From Chlorella sorokiniana (Eukaryota > Chlorophyta > Trebouxiophyceae > Chlorellales > Chlorellaceae): a stretch of DNA of 64,000 nucleotides. The stretch spans positions 744,001 to 808,000 of the forward strand of contig CP084615.1 in assembly GCA_025917655.1 (NCBI GenBank), read 5' to 3'. Numbering within the stretch: position 1 is the stretch's first letter; each line of letters opens with the position of its first letter. Positions 1-11,800 of this stretch are shown in pieces. A model generated the notes under the pieces. That model made no database searches, had not been told where the DNA came from, and saw only the letters and a program-made list of their open reading frames with translations. The translations under genes were made by a program, and so were the position numbers.

Positions 1-60
1 CTAGCACATTGTCTTCAAAGTTGCAAACCGCGTCGTTTAGTACATCGCCGACACGTCGCC

Positions 61-1732
61 ATGGCCAGCGCTTCGAGGGACGCCAGCGCTCCGCCGCCGT
101 CTGAACCCGCAGCGTCTCCAGCAGCGCTGAGCACTGACGCCCCACCGAAGGAGCAACAGCAGAAGCTCAATACGGAAAGGACGCCACGAGTACTGAGCAT
201 ACAATCACATGTTGTATCAGGGAACGTTGGAAACAAAGTAAGCCTGCCCCTTTGCCCGGCTGCCCCTGATGTCCTTGCTGTTTCCCCATCGTTTGTCTCC
301 AAACGCTCTTTTCAATCATGGCATGTAACATGCTCAACTTCGTGTCGGGCAGCTACTTTTGGCTGCGCTGCGCAGCAAACAGCTGCTTTCGCCCTGCGAG
401 CGACCTCTGCCGCCCCCCTCTTGCAGTGCGCCGTCTTCCCGCTGCAGCTGCTGGGCTTTGAGGTGGACCCCGTGAACAGCGTGCAGTTCAGCAACCACAC
501 GGGCTACCCCAGCTGGAGCGGGGAGGTGATGGACGGGGAGGCGCTGTGGCGGCTGGTGGAGGGGCTCGAGGCCAACGGCCTGCTGGCGGGCTACACCCAC
601 CTCCTCACCGGCTACATCGGCTCCACCTCCCTGCTGCGCACCATAGTGCGGGTGGCGGAGAAACTGAGGCAGTACAACCAGGACCTGGTGTACGGTGAGC
701 TGGGGGCTGCCTGGGCGGAGGGACCGCCTGTCCCGCTGCCGCCGCCGACTCCAGCCGCCGCTGCTGACGCTGGCCGCACCGCACGGCTGCAGTTTGAGGT
801 TTAACACGTGCTGGTCTTAAACAGCGCGGCCTTCCCTCACTCGCCCCTGCCCTGCCCGCGCAGTGTGTGACCCCGTCATGGGCGACGACGGGCGGCTGTA
901 CGTGCGGCCCGAGATGCCCGCCGCCTTTCGGGACCTCATAGCGCCGCTGGCCGTCGTGCTCACCCCCAACCAGTTTGAGGCGGAGCAGCTGACGGGGCGG
1001 GCGATTGCCAGCGAGGCCGACGCGCTGGCAGCCTGCCGCCTGCTTCACGAGCGGGGCCCCCACACCGTGGTGGGTGGGTGGGTGGGTGGGTGGGCAACAG
1101 CAGGTGCCGACCCCTGCGGATCGGGCTGGCATGCCAGGTGTTTGGGCGTGCTGTTCTTTCCACTTGTGCTGGCCCTCTCCCATCCCTCTGCCAGGTCATC
1201 ACCAGCTCGGCGTTGCAGGGCTGGGAGGAGCACGTGACGCTGCTGGCCAGCACCACGCGGCGGCAGGCCGGCGGCGGCGCGCAGCAGCTGCGCCTGCGGG
1301 TGCCTCGGGTGCATGCCTACTTCACGGGCACAGGTGCGGCGCCGGCGCTGGCACTGTGTGTCTCTGCTGCGGTTGTAAAAATGACGGCCAGCTGCCTGTG
1401 ACCGCCAACCCACCACAGACAAAGCCAAGCAAGCGTGCAACATCTGATAGTCATGCAGCTGATCCACGGTCTGCTCCCCTGTAGGCGACTTGTTTGCTGC
1501 GCTGCTGCTCGGCTGGATGCACAGGCACCCAGAGGACTTGAAGACTGCGCTGGAGGGCGCGGTGGCTGCGCTGCAGGCGGTGCTGCGCGACACAGTGGCG
1601 CACTGCGGCGACGCCGCCGCGGCTACCGAGCGCACTGCGGCCGTCTGCGCGGCGCGGGAGCTGCGGTTAGTGCAGAACCAGGGAGCCATGCTGCATCCCC
1701 AGCTGATTTACCCTGCGGAGCCCATCGCCTGA
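61..1732 (+). CDS. PDXK: Pyridoxal kinase (PdxK/SOS4-type)
   Basis: Phosphorylates pyridoxal, pyridoxine and pyridoxamine in the vitamin B6 salvage pathway, using ATP. Five exons join in frame at consensus GT-AG sites: 61-237, 427-694, 864-1069, 1195-1333 and 1485-1732. The product is about 312 residues, close to the usual family size. After a roughly 40-residue Ala/Ser/Pro-rich leader comes the family N-terminal motif RVLSIQSHVVSGNVGNK, then the substrate-site stretch VNSVQFSNHTGY, the HLLTGYIGS segment, the core VCDPVMGDDGRLYV, the ATP-site PNQFEAEQLTG and the catalytic loop TGTGDLFAALL with its Asp. The leader may be an organelle-targeting peptide; this is not certain. The ATG at 61 is the only good start upstream of the conserved region. 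No frame break is seen. Intron 3 begins in a GGGT repeat. Confidence 0.95.
1070..1094. repeat. GTGG/GGGT simple repeat at a splice donor
   Basis: A short run of GGGT units forms the 5' end of the third intron of the pyridoxal kinase gene, directly at the donor site. It is low-complexity DNA with no other visible role. Confidence 0.7.
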
Positions 1733-2094
1733 CCCACCCATGTGAGGAACTGCTGGTGCTTTGGTGGCATCAAGGCAACGGCACTCAGACAAGCCAGCAT
1801 CCCTGCTGATCGGGAGGAGATCGGTGCTGGGTTGCATTTATGAAACATTCCAACCATGCCATTAATGCTAGGCGGATGCCGGCATCAACATTCGGAACAA
1901 TCTCGAAGGAGCTTCACGAGGGTGCCAGAAGGTCCTGCTGCGTGCTGCGCACAGTCAGCAAGCTGGCCTCCGAACATCTCAAAACCCAACTACACTGCCG
2001 TTTGCACAACATTGCCTAGTTTCTCCACTGCTTTCCAAGGCTCTCAAACCCTCTCCACAAGGTCCCGCAACCGAGCAAGCCCACACTCGCAGCC
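1733..2094. other. Intergenic: pyridoxal kinase 3' flank and heat-shock protein 5' flank
   Basis: No coding region could be supported here. It must hold the 3' end of the upstream gene and the promoter and 5' UTR of the small heat-shock protein gene. I looked for heat-shock elements; GAA and TTC units are present around 1889-1913 but without the regular 5-bp phasing. Confidence 0.5.
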
Positions 2095-3309
2095 ATGTCC
2101 GTCGTTCCTCGCACCGGCTTCGGCCTCACCGACGATTTCTTCAGCCCCTTCTTCTCTCCTTCGCTTGGGTTCCCCGACATCACCCGTGAGATGACGCGTG
2201 CCCTGGCGCCACTGGCGGAAAGCAGTCAGCTCGCAACGCGCGGCATGCCTATTGATGTGGTGAGTTCGAGTTACCTGGACAGTGTCCAATTGCATGGCCG
2301 GCGTGTATCCAAGAGCCGCCGGGAGCCCGGACAGCAGGGACCGCTGCCGGTCCCACCGGGTCCCACCGGAAGGCGCCGCCCAAGCTGCCCTCTGGCGACT
2401 GGGCTTGCAGCCAAGCTTAACTGCGCTTCATGAATAACTTTCTGTTGAAAGTGTTCGGTTTATTATAGACTGTTCCACAACCTTCTGGACAAATCCTCCT
2501 GACGCCTGCTCCTGGCGCCGCTCCCCCTTGCTTCCATGCTGCAGAAGGAGCGCGACGACGGCTTTGAGGTGAAGGCTGATATCCCCGGCGTGACCAAGGA
2601 AGATATCCAGGTCACTGGTGAGTCTGGGCATGTCGATCCATCTGCGCGGCACCAGGCAGCAGCCGCGACATGCGTCCAATTGACTTGCCACTGCGTGCTT
2701 GCGTGCCGTGCCACACAGCATTGCCGCGCACGCCGCCGACCCCGCCCCTCCCGCCTGCCGCAGTGGACAAGGACGTGCTGCGCATCAACGTGCAGCAGGC
2801 CCAGGAGAAGAAGGAGGACAAGGAGGAGCAAGGGGTGAAGTTCCACCGGTAAGTCCCCCCCTCTCCCCCCATCTCCCCCGCGCCCACGCCTGCCATGCTG
2901 CGTCCGCATGCTTCTTCCGCCTGTGTGTGCGCTCCTTCCGCCTCAGGTCGGCCCTTGTCATGCAAGCACCAGCTGTGGCAATAGCGCGATGGCTGACCTG
3001 TACTTGCCTCCACCCACCCACCCGCAGCTACGAGCGCAGCTCCCAGTTTGTGGGCGCGCGCTGCGCATGCCCGACAACGCCAACCTGGAGCAGGTCCGCG
3101 CCCGCTACGAAAACGGGGTGCTGGTGCTGGACGGTGAGTTGCAGGAGGGGGAAAGGGGGAAGAGGGGCAAAAGCAGGTTCCAGCTGCTAATCCGTTGCCT
3201 GCTCCTGCTCGGTGTGCTGACCAGTTCCTCGTTTCTCTTCCTCCCCCTCAACACAGTGCCCAAGAGGGAGCAGAAGAAGGAGGAGAGCAAGCGCATCACC
3301 ATCGGCTGA
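2095..3309 (+). CDS. Small heat-shock protein (Hsp20, alpha-crystallin domain), frame break in exon 4
   Basis: ATP-independent holdase chaperone that binds unfolding proteins under stress. Exons are 2095-2259, 2545-2617, 2764-2848, 3028-3133 and 3257-3309, giving about 160 residues, normal for cytosolic class I/II sHSPs. Exon 1 encodes a short aromatic N-terminus with repeated phenylalanines. Exons 2-3 encode the alpha-crystallin start (GFEVKADIPGVTKEDIQVTV), exon 4 the ERSSQF and LRMPDNANLEQVRARYENGV strands, and the last exon a Lys/Glu-rich tail ending RITIG. Inside exon 4 the ERSSQFVG and RALRMPDN halves lie in frames that differ by one base (around 3050-3060, in GGGCGCGCGC), so one base seems to be missing. 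The family match on both sides argues for a sequencing error over a dead gene. A TGTAA motif at 3600-3604 is a candidate poly(A) signal. Confidence 0.9.
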
Positions 3310-4122
3310 CTCCCCAGCCTGGCCACGGGCACCAGCGCTGGCCGCTGCGCTGCCGCCACTCCCGCCCCTCACTTCGATGCCAGGAGCCGCCTGTGATCTG
3401 CAGCAGCCGGCTCCTGCATCTCTGAATGAACCCTGCTTCAGCTCCCTTGCATTGTTGAGCGCATGAAGCGTTGGGGATGTGCCCCCAATGTTTGCATACA
3501 TACCAGCTTGATGCCGCCCCAAATGGAGGTGACAGTGGATTGCCTTTTGTTGTATAACCTGCCAGCCTTGCTTTCGTTTGTACCTTATGCTCGTCTGCAT
3601 GTAACACGACAGAACCAGCGAAGGAACTATGAGAGGCTAAGCTTTAAGTGCTGGCTTACAGTGGCAGCAAACCTGAAGAGGTGCCGGTTGCGATTTGTTG
3701 GCAGAGGCCTGCGGCCTGGCAAAGAGAACGCCATGCAACAGCATGAAAATGCATCGGAGGGCAACAGCAGATCGCATCAAATGAGGGACAAGGGACAAGG
3801 GGGACGAATAGTAGCACGAATTGATGCTGGCTGTCTGCATTGGGAGCTGGAATCACATGAAGGTTGCAGAGACAGGGTCGGAAGAGGAAAAACGGAGCAT
3901 CAGGACCAGGGAGCAAAGGAAAACCACGGCTAGGAGGCTGTGTGCGTCTGAAAACCCAAAACTTGTGCCTGCATCGCGCAGCGCTGGGTCTGACCAGACA
4001 AGCGTGCGATGCAGACAGGAAGCATCCCCATGCGAGCTAGAAACACAGGACAGTGGTGCGGGAAAGGAGGGGGTGGGAATGTTATGTTGCCAGGGTGCGT
4101 GATGGTACATTTGGTGGTTAGT
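3310..4122. other. Intergenic between converging genes
   Basis: Contains the 3' UTR of the heat-shock protein gene (TGTAA at 3600-3604) and, from the right, the 3' end of the first coiled-coil gene on the minus strand. Open frames here are short, lack conserved motifs and are lower in GC than the neighbouring exons. No gene is supported. Confidence 0.5.
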
Positions 4123-7100
4123 TCAAAACCCGGGTTTGTTGTGCCTGAAAGGCTGCATGGGAGCCAAGGAGGGGTTCAAGGGGGTGCCGAGCTCATGGCT
4201 GCATGCCCTGCTGACTGCAGGAATGGAAAGCTGCGCAGCTGGCAGCCGCGCCTGCCCGGCGCCACCATCTCGGCGAAGCGCTGCCAGGTTGAGCGGCCAG
4301 GAGGGGCGAGGTCTTGGTTCCTGCAGCAGCACCGTGGATGGGGAGTCAGCTGGTGGAGCCAAGCTGAACCCAGGCGGGACGGCCCACAGAAGGGACTCCA
4401 TGCCTGCTGTGCCAGCTTGGCGCCGCACGGCCCAGCACCAGCGTGCGCAGCGTGCCCAGTGTGTGCCCAGCGCCCTACTCACAGGTGGCCTGGCGGAACA
4501 GGGGCAGGCCCCAAGCCTGCTGCATCGAAGCAGCGCTGCCCCCCCGCCCGCCTCGCCGCCGTCCTGCGCCGCCGCCGCGTCCTCCGCCAGCTTGGCGGCC
4601 AGGGCCTTGGCGGCCGCCACCTCGATGCGAGCCTCCTCCAGCTGGGTGGCGAGCGACTGCGCGGCGCAGGCCTCCCGCCGAGCCGCCTCCAGCTTGGCGG
4701 TGAGCGCGTAGTTGTCGCGCTGCAGCTGGGCCACCGCGGCCTTCAGCTCCCGCCGCTCGGCATGCAGGGCCTTGGAGTCCTGGAGGAGTTGGCCGGGGGG
4801 GGGGTCAAGGTGATTGGAGAGAGGAGGCGGGAGCAGAGCGCGGGATGTGAGCAGGAGGCTGAGGGCTGGGCCGGCTGATGGACACCGGGTGGTCGAGCTG
4901 GGCACAACAGGAAGATGAGGCAGGAGGAGCCCCCACCTCCAGAGCGGTCGCCCAAGCCTTGTCCAACAAAGCGCTGCGGCTGCGCGCGGCGGAGGCCTGC
5001 GCGGCGGCCGCCGCCGCCTCCTGCCGCGCCGCCTCCAGCTGCGCAGCCAGCGCCGCGGCGTCGGCCGAGGGCGGCCGGGCGGCGGCGACGCCCTGCTGCC
5101 AGGTGGCGCCCTGCGGCATGCTGAGCTGCACGCCCTGACCCATGGCCTGCTCATACAGCGCATTGACCACCTGCGGCGAGGCAGGAGAGAGCGCGTGCCA
5201 GCCCTATCAGTGCCTTTACCAGGGCCGGCATGAGTAAGGGCTGCCTGCAACCCTTGACCGCCCCGCCTCTTGGCACCCGACTGCGCCAATCAGCCAGTCC
5301 CACCCAAGACGCATGAACATACAGACTCAACTAGCACAGGAACACACGTGCACGAGAAGCGCGCCCACCTCGGTGGCATGGCGAAGCTCCTCAAGCACCT
5401 CCCGCTCCCGCCGCGTAGCGTCGTGCACCTCCTGCGCCGCAGCCTGCAGCTGCGCCTCCAGCCGCCGCACGGCGGCGTCCGCGGCGCCGCCGCCCGCCGC
5501 CCCCACCGCGCCTCCGCCTGCTGCGGCTGCTCGCGAGTGGCGCTCAGCGCAGCCTGCAGCTCCTGCCTCTCCTGCGCACGGGGAGATGAGTGGTCACCCG
5601 GGGCTCAAAGCGAGGCAGCTTGGCACAGGCAGGGTGAGGCCCAGCAACCTCGGCACAGCGTGAAGGGGCTGGCCCTGGAGCTCATGGATCAGCTGGTGCA
5701 GCAGAGCTCCCACGCGACAGAGCAGAGGTGCCGCCGTGGTGACATTCGCACAGCCGCCCAGCAGCGGGCAGCACGGGTCGCACCTGCACCGCCGCAGCAC
5801 GAGCGGCCTCCAGCGCCGCCGCCCGCTCGCCCTCGGCTGCCGCCTGCCGCTGGCGGCGGCGGCCTGCGCCAGCGCGGCGTCCACCTTGGCAGACCACGCG
5901 GTGGTGAGCTCATCGCGCTCAGCGGCTGCAGCCGAGCGCACCGCCGCCAGCTCAGCTTCCAGCTGGGTGCATCGCTCCTGCAGCCGCCCGCGCTCGCCCG
6001 CCGCCGCCACCGCCTGCGCCTCGTACTCGGCGGCCTGGAGGTGGGAGGGTGGGTGGCCAGCATGCGTGAGGGTGTGCTGTGGAGGTTGAGACCATTGAGA
6101 CCAAACGTTGTTCCTGCTTGATCCTTTGCCCAAACTTCAAGCCATGTTCCATTATTCTGGAGGATGGCGTGCAATGCCATTTGGAAGCCTGGTGCAACCA
6201 ACGCGGCGGCAGCCCCCTCCCCCTCCCTCCTTGGTGGCCTACCCTGCGTTCTGCCGCCGCCAGCTGGTCGCGCAGCGCGCCGCACTCGCTGGTTGCGGCG
6301 TCCAGCTGGCCCTGCAGGCTGGCCGCCGCCACCTGCTTCTTGAGCACCCCTGCCAGCTTGCGCTGCAGGCCCTGCACCTCCGCCGCCAGCTTCTTGGCAG
6401 CTGCAGAAGACTGCTCCGCTGCCGCAATCTCCGCCTTGAGCTGCTGCCGGTGCTGGCGCTCTGCTTGCAAGTCCTGCAACGCCTGCGGGGCCGGAAGAAA
6501 GAAACAGTGAGGACGTGCGCGTGCGTGGCGGGGGGATTATTCAAGGTGATGAGTGAATCTGCCGATCAGCAAGGTTTGGGGGCGCGCAAGAGGCGACCCG
6601 CAGAGGGAGCCTGATGGGCACCCCGCCAGCCTCACCTCCTGCAGCCCTGCTCGGTACGCCTCCGCCTGCTGCGACTCTGCCTGCGCCAGCTCAGCGGCCT
6701 CCTGCGCCGCCGCCGCCTGCTCCACCGCCGCCGCCACCTGCGCCTCCGCCGCCGCCAGCTGCGCGTGCAGCTGCTCCGCCGCCGCCTCGGCCGCCGCTTT
6801 GGCGCCCTGCAGCGCCGCAGCCGCCTCCTCCCGCGCCGCCAGCTGCTGCCGCAGCGAGTGCGCTTCCTGCAACAGACCAGAGGGGAGTGTGACAAGCGTG
6901 CCCCAGCTCCGGCAACAGGCGCAGTGTGTTGTGAGATTGACAAGGCAAGTCACGCCAGCAGCAGGCGTTTGCTGTGCGGGGTGGGTGCGGGCGCACGCGC
7001 GCACCTGCGTCTGCTGCGCCAGCTGGCCCTGCAGCTCCGCCTCCCGCCCCTGCAGCGCCGCCAGCTCGGCGCGCAGCTGCTTCAGGCGCGGGGCGGGGCG

Positions 7101-7635
7101 GCGCGAGGGCGAAACCGACCGCGCGAACCGCCTGAGGAGGTCGCTCATCGGGTTGTGCGCACCATCCGCCTCCTCATCCTCATCCTCCTCCCCATCGTCG
7201 AAACTGAGATGCACGGCGGCAGCAACGGCAGGCGCAGCAGGCGTCCCTGCGGCCGCTGTTGCGGAAGCGGGCAGTGGCGCGACCGCAGGCTGCGACGTGG
7301 TGTTGCGCTCCAGCTGTGCGGCTGCAGGCTGGGGGCCTGCCATGGCCTGCACCAGCGCAGCGTGTTGCTGCGCCGGGCCGTCCTGCGCCGCTGCCGCCGC
7401 CGGCCCGGGGGCTTTGCGACTGCTGCAGCGGCGGGAGTCCCCAGCCCAGGCGCCGTTGCGGCGACAACTACTTTTGCCGTCGTGGCAGGCATGGGGCGCC
7501 CAGGAGCCAGCTGCGGCACAAACACGACCGGATCAGCCTGGCTGCTGCTGGCAACGGCCGATGCGGCCCCACCCTGGCCTGCGCTGTCGCTGCTGGGGGA
7601 CTCTCCAACGGCTGTGGCGCGTGGTTGCCATTCAC
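4123..7635 (-). CDS. Ala-rich coiled-coil protein A (paralogue of the next gene; 5' exon not found)
   Basis: I do not recognise a named family. Exons read right to left: 7635-7005, 6866-6636, 6483-about 6246, 6034-5783, 5571-5369, 5170-4937, 4780-4483. The first holds an acidic patch (FDDGEEDEDEEADG) and then heptad-rich helices (ELAALQGREAELQGQLAQQ). The rest is nearly continuous Ala/Glu/Gln/Arg coiled coil. One exon ends in ARSRSALLDKAWATALE, also found twice in the neighbouring gene. The 3' end is unsure: either exon 4780 runs on to a stop near 4123, or a good donor (GTGAGT) at 4482 splices to a small last exon near 4321. The 7635 exon starts at an AG acceptor, so at least one 5' exon lies upstream. 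Single-base frame breaks occur near 7410 (C5 run), 5815 and 5500. The likely role is structural (basal body, Golgi or cytoskeletal tether), but nothing specific shows it. Confidence 0.65.
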
Positions 7636-7795
7636 CTGCGGCCAAAGCCACAGCGTGTCAAGACCCCGGCCTTGCATCAGCCCTGTCACTGCGCCACCCT
7701 GAAGCGCGCTCGCTCTGCGACCGACGGCAACCGCCTGGGCGGCGGTCAAGGCGGGGCCCTGCCAGAAATTACCTGCTGTCGCTTTTGAGCCGCAT

Positions 7796-8875
7796 CTCCG
7801 CTACCGGTCGATGCACGGACGATCAAGGCACGGGTTGGGGCGGCTCTTCTGTGGCACAAGCTGTTGTGGCGGCATGGCGCCCATGCCCCGCGGTGGGAGC
7901 TGAGGAGCATGTGCGCTCGTTTTCTGGATCCTTAAATCGCCTGATATCAAGTAAGCGCCCGAAACAGCTCGCCAGAAAACTACGACAATCCCACGTTGCC
8001 CTCACCCTGCTGGCATTCGAAAGTCGAGAACGGACTAGGCTGTGGTCAGCGCACTGGAAAGCGTGAAGGATGCCGGGATCCACGACGGGGCGGCCTCGCA
8101 AGGTCAACGGGACAGGAGGGTTTGCGGCGCACGGCGCACGATATGGAGCCTGCTGCACAGATATGTCGACACCATGCAATCTGATCTTGCAGCTTAAGCC
8201 AGACCTCAGCAACTAGTATTACAAGACTCAGGGCACAGACGGACCATGGATTGCATTGGGCAGGTGGCGGCTTGCAGGTTGCATAAAATGACAGGGCATG
8301 GGGCGGTTGGGATGCGAGGGATCAAACCAGGAACCGGATGGGGAACTAAAGGACCGAAGTGTGGGGCGGGCAATTGCCGCGATGCCCCATGAAATGGAGG
8401 GCTGTGAGACCAGGCAGTGTGCGATGGATCATAGTAGTGCGGGCTGAGCTGGGAGGTGCAACGAAGGGCCAAGGGCAGATGATTGCCTTCTGGTGGCCTG
8501 TCGATTCAGTTCCCCAACTGGGATCAGACGACGGGTGGGCCATGAATTCAATGGAAGGGGGCAGAGCTGGGAGGGAATGCCAGGTGCCAAAGGCAGGGGC
8601 CTTGCGGGATTGACGCAGCGGAAAATGTACAGGGGGCAGAAATACGGAAAGGCAAAACGCGGGGCGGAGCGGGGCGAAGCGGTCGCCACGCAGCGCAGCC
8701 AAAGAATGAAGGACTCAAAAGCCCCCACAGCAAAGGTGGTAAAATTTGTGCTGTGCACGTGGCACGGTTGGCGCTAACAGAGGAACCAAAAGAAGTGTCG
8801 GCCTGCCCTGCGGCAGGTTGATCAATCAATCACGCAGGCCTGAACGAGCTGGGGAAGAGCCCGGCCAGGGCTTCA
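7796..8875. other. Spacer between the two coiled-coil genes
   Basis: Must contain the promoter and probably the first exon of coiled-coil gene A and the 3' UTR of gene B, both on the minus strand. A mini-exon (ATG at 7795, donor at 7772) was considered, but it puts the next exon into a stop. No first exon could be chosen with confidence. No other gene is visible. Confidence 0.4.
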
Positions 8876-11800
8876 TCACGAGGTGCCGTCCCACGGCTGC
8901 AGCTGCAGCTCCAGCGCATCCTGCAGCTGCTTCACTTCCTGCGGCAACCAGAAGAAGGAGAGAAGCACACCCTCAGCCGCGCGCGTGTGTGTGTGAAGGG
9001 GGAGGTTGCAGAGTGATGGACAGCTGCACAGGGCGGAGCAGACACACAGGCAGCGCAGCAGCCGCATCAGCATCCGCGGCAGCCAGCCAGCCCACCTCCA
9101 GCGCCGACGCCCACGCCTTCTCCAGCAGCGCGCTCCGGCTGCGCGCGGCGGCCGCCGCGGCCTGCGCCGCCGCCGCGTCCTTCTGAGCGGCCTCCAGGAT
9201 CTCAGACGCGCGCTCCAGCTGCGCGGCCAGGGCAAGGCCTCGCGCTGGCTCTCCGCCAGCGAGTGCTCCAGCCCCCGCTTCTCCACCTGCAGAGACTTGG
9301 TGTCCTGCGGGAAGAAAGGAAACGGGGAAGGGGTGTTGAACTGCGAGAAAAGGTGCAGTAACAAACGGGGCCAGGGAGCGGGGGAGGGGGTTGGGCGGCG
9401 AGACGAGAGCAGGCAGCAGGCCCAGGCAGGGCCGGCGTGCTGGTGCTGGTGCAGCACCCGCGCCGAGGGCGGTGCGGACAGAGTCTTCAAAAAACCAAGC
9501 TCCCAGCGACGCTGTAGAAAGACTTAATAATAATGGCGTTGTAGGCAGGCGCACCTCCAGCGCGTTGGCCCAGGCCTTCTCCAGCAGCGCGTTGCGCCCG
9601 CGGGCCGTCGTGGCCTGCGCCGCCGCCGCCGCCGCCTCCTTGCGCGCCGCCGCCAGCTCCTCGTCCAGCTGCGCAGCCCGGGCGGCCTCCTGCTGCGCCA
9701 GCTGCAGCTGCGCCGCCAGGCCGCGCGCGGCGGCGGCCTCGGCCCGCGCCGCCTCCAGCTCCGCCGCCAGCGCCGCCGCCGCCTCGGCCTGCCGCCGCGC
9801 CTCCTTCAGCTCCCCGGCCAGCGCCCGGGCGGCGGCGGCGTCCCGCTGCGCCTCCTCCAGCTGGTCCGCCACGGTGGCGGCCTGCTGCACGTCCCGCTGC
9901 ACCTCATCCAGCTGGTAGGCCAGCGCCTGCGCCGACGCCCGCCGCTCCTCCTCCAGCTCGGTGGCGAGAGCGGTGGCGGCGCCCTGCAGCCGCTCCTGCT
10001 CCCGCGCCGCCGACCGCCGCACCGCCTCCAGCTCAGCCTCCAGGCGCGCAAAGCGCTGCTGCAGCCGCTCGTGCTCGCCGGACGCCGCCGCCAGCTGGGC
10101 CTCCAGGCGCGAGGCCTGGCGATCGTGCGCCCCCGCAGCTCCCCGGTCCTCCTCGCCCGCAGGCGACACATCCGCGCGTGCTGCTGTCGCAAGGAAGGGC
10201 CGTCGGCGGTGCCAACCGCTGCCCTGTCCCCCAGCCCTGCCGCCTCTGCCTCGGCCTGCTCCAGCCGGGCAGCCAGGGAGCGGGCAGCCGCCACATCACG
10301 GTGAGCCTCCTCCAGCTGCGCCGCCAGCTGCGACGCCTGCTGAGTGGCCGCCGCGCACCGCTTCTCTGCCGCCACCCGCAGCGTCTGCAGGGGGCGGGGT
10401 GGCATGGGTGGGGGTGTGGGGGCAAAGGGGGGAGGCATGGCACCAGCACAGGCACATGTGCGTGTGACGCTTGGCGGGTGCGCCATCGCTGCCGCCACCA
10501 AGGGCGTTGCAAGGAGGAGACTCAGAATCGGCCCTTGCCTGAGCCTGTGCCCCCACACCACACACCTGCTCCTCCCGCAGCTCCAGCCTCGCAGCCTCCC
10601 CCTCCAAGGCCAGGCGGCGGTGCTGAGCCGCCAGCAGCCGCCCCTCCTCCGCAGCGCTGGCCGCCCCCGCTCCGCCTCCTCCGCACGCAGACGCTCCGCG
10701 GCAGCGGCGGCTGCCGCCTCCCGCGCCTCGCGCTGCGCCGCCTCCAGCGCCGCCGCCAAGCCGGCGTCTGCGCCCTCCCGAGCCGCCTGCTGCTGCTGCT
10801 GAGCGGCGGCTACCTGCGGAAAGAAACAGCGGCAGCTTGCGAGCGGGGTGAGGGTCGAGTCGGTGGCAGCGTATGGGCGGCGCAGGTACGAAGGGCACGG
10901 CATGGCAGCACACTTAAAAATACAGCTTGAGCCGAGAAGGGTGCATTATGGGCTGCTGGACGCGCTCAGCGAGGGACCATTGCTGGCACAGCTCAGCAGG
11001 CACGCCAGCATGCACAGCGTGCCGGCCCCCACCTCTGCCTCCAGCTGAGCGAAGCGCAGCTGCAGCGCCTCCCGCTCCTTCACCGCCGCCGCCAGCGCCC
11101 CTCCACCCCCGCCGCGCGCTCCTCGGCGGCGGCGGCGGCAGCCCGCAGCGCGCCGCACTCCGCGGTCGCCGCCGCCAGCTGCTCCTGCAGCCTGGCTGCA
11201 GCCTCCTGCCGCTTCTTCAGGGACTCTGCCACCTTGCGCTGCAGGCCAGACACCTCGGCCGCCAGCTGCCGCGCGTCAGCAGCTGCCTGCTCAGCGCTCA
11301 CAATCTGTTCGGCGTTGGTCGTTTTTTTTTTTTTTTTGGGGGGGAGGACGGGCAATGTTTGCTGTGCTGGGGAACAGCTTTGCGCGCAATGCAAACGCCT
11401 GACATGAACGATGCCGGGGCAGCCGCCCCGCAGAAAGCAAGTCGGTGCAGGCGGGCTACGACTTACTTCCCCCCCGCACACACAAACACCTCGTTCGCCC
11501 CCGTCGCCCTCCCTCCCGAACAAGCTCACCTCCGCCTTGAGCTGCTGCCGCTCCTGCCGCTCCTTGTCCAGCTCAGCCAGCGCCTCCGCCAGCTGCGCCC
11601 TTGTAGGCCTCCAGCTCCTCCTGCTGCGCAGCGGCGACGTGTCCCCGCATCGACGCAGCCTGGTCGACGGCCGCCGCCAGCTTGCGCTGCGCGCGCTCCG
11701 CCACCGCCTCCGCCTCCTCCTTGGCCGCGCGCAGGGCGGCCGTCGCGGCCTGCTGCTCGGCCAGCTGGCGCCGCGCCTCCTCCGCGTCCCGCCCCCGCCG

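Noticed and set aside
1889-1915. Possible heat-shock element upstream of the small heat-shock protein
   Set aside because: GAA and TTC units are present but their spacing (1 and 5 bases) does not fit the 2-base gap of nGAAnnTTCn arrays.
6553-7788. A 411-codon plus-strand open frame rich in Ala, Ser and Cys
   Set aside because: It is the mirror of coiled-coil gene A exons on the minus strand; the Ala/Cys/Ser composition is what GCN and TGC codons give when a GC-rich coiled coil is read backwards. No motif or splice logic.
7773-7795. Mini-exon MRLKSDS as the first exon of coiled-coil gene A
   Set aside because: The donor is good but joining to the 7635 acceptor gives an immediate stop in the resulting phase.
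11322-11337. Poly-A tail of a retroelement
   Set aside because: No reverse transcriptase, target-site duplication or element body was found beside it.
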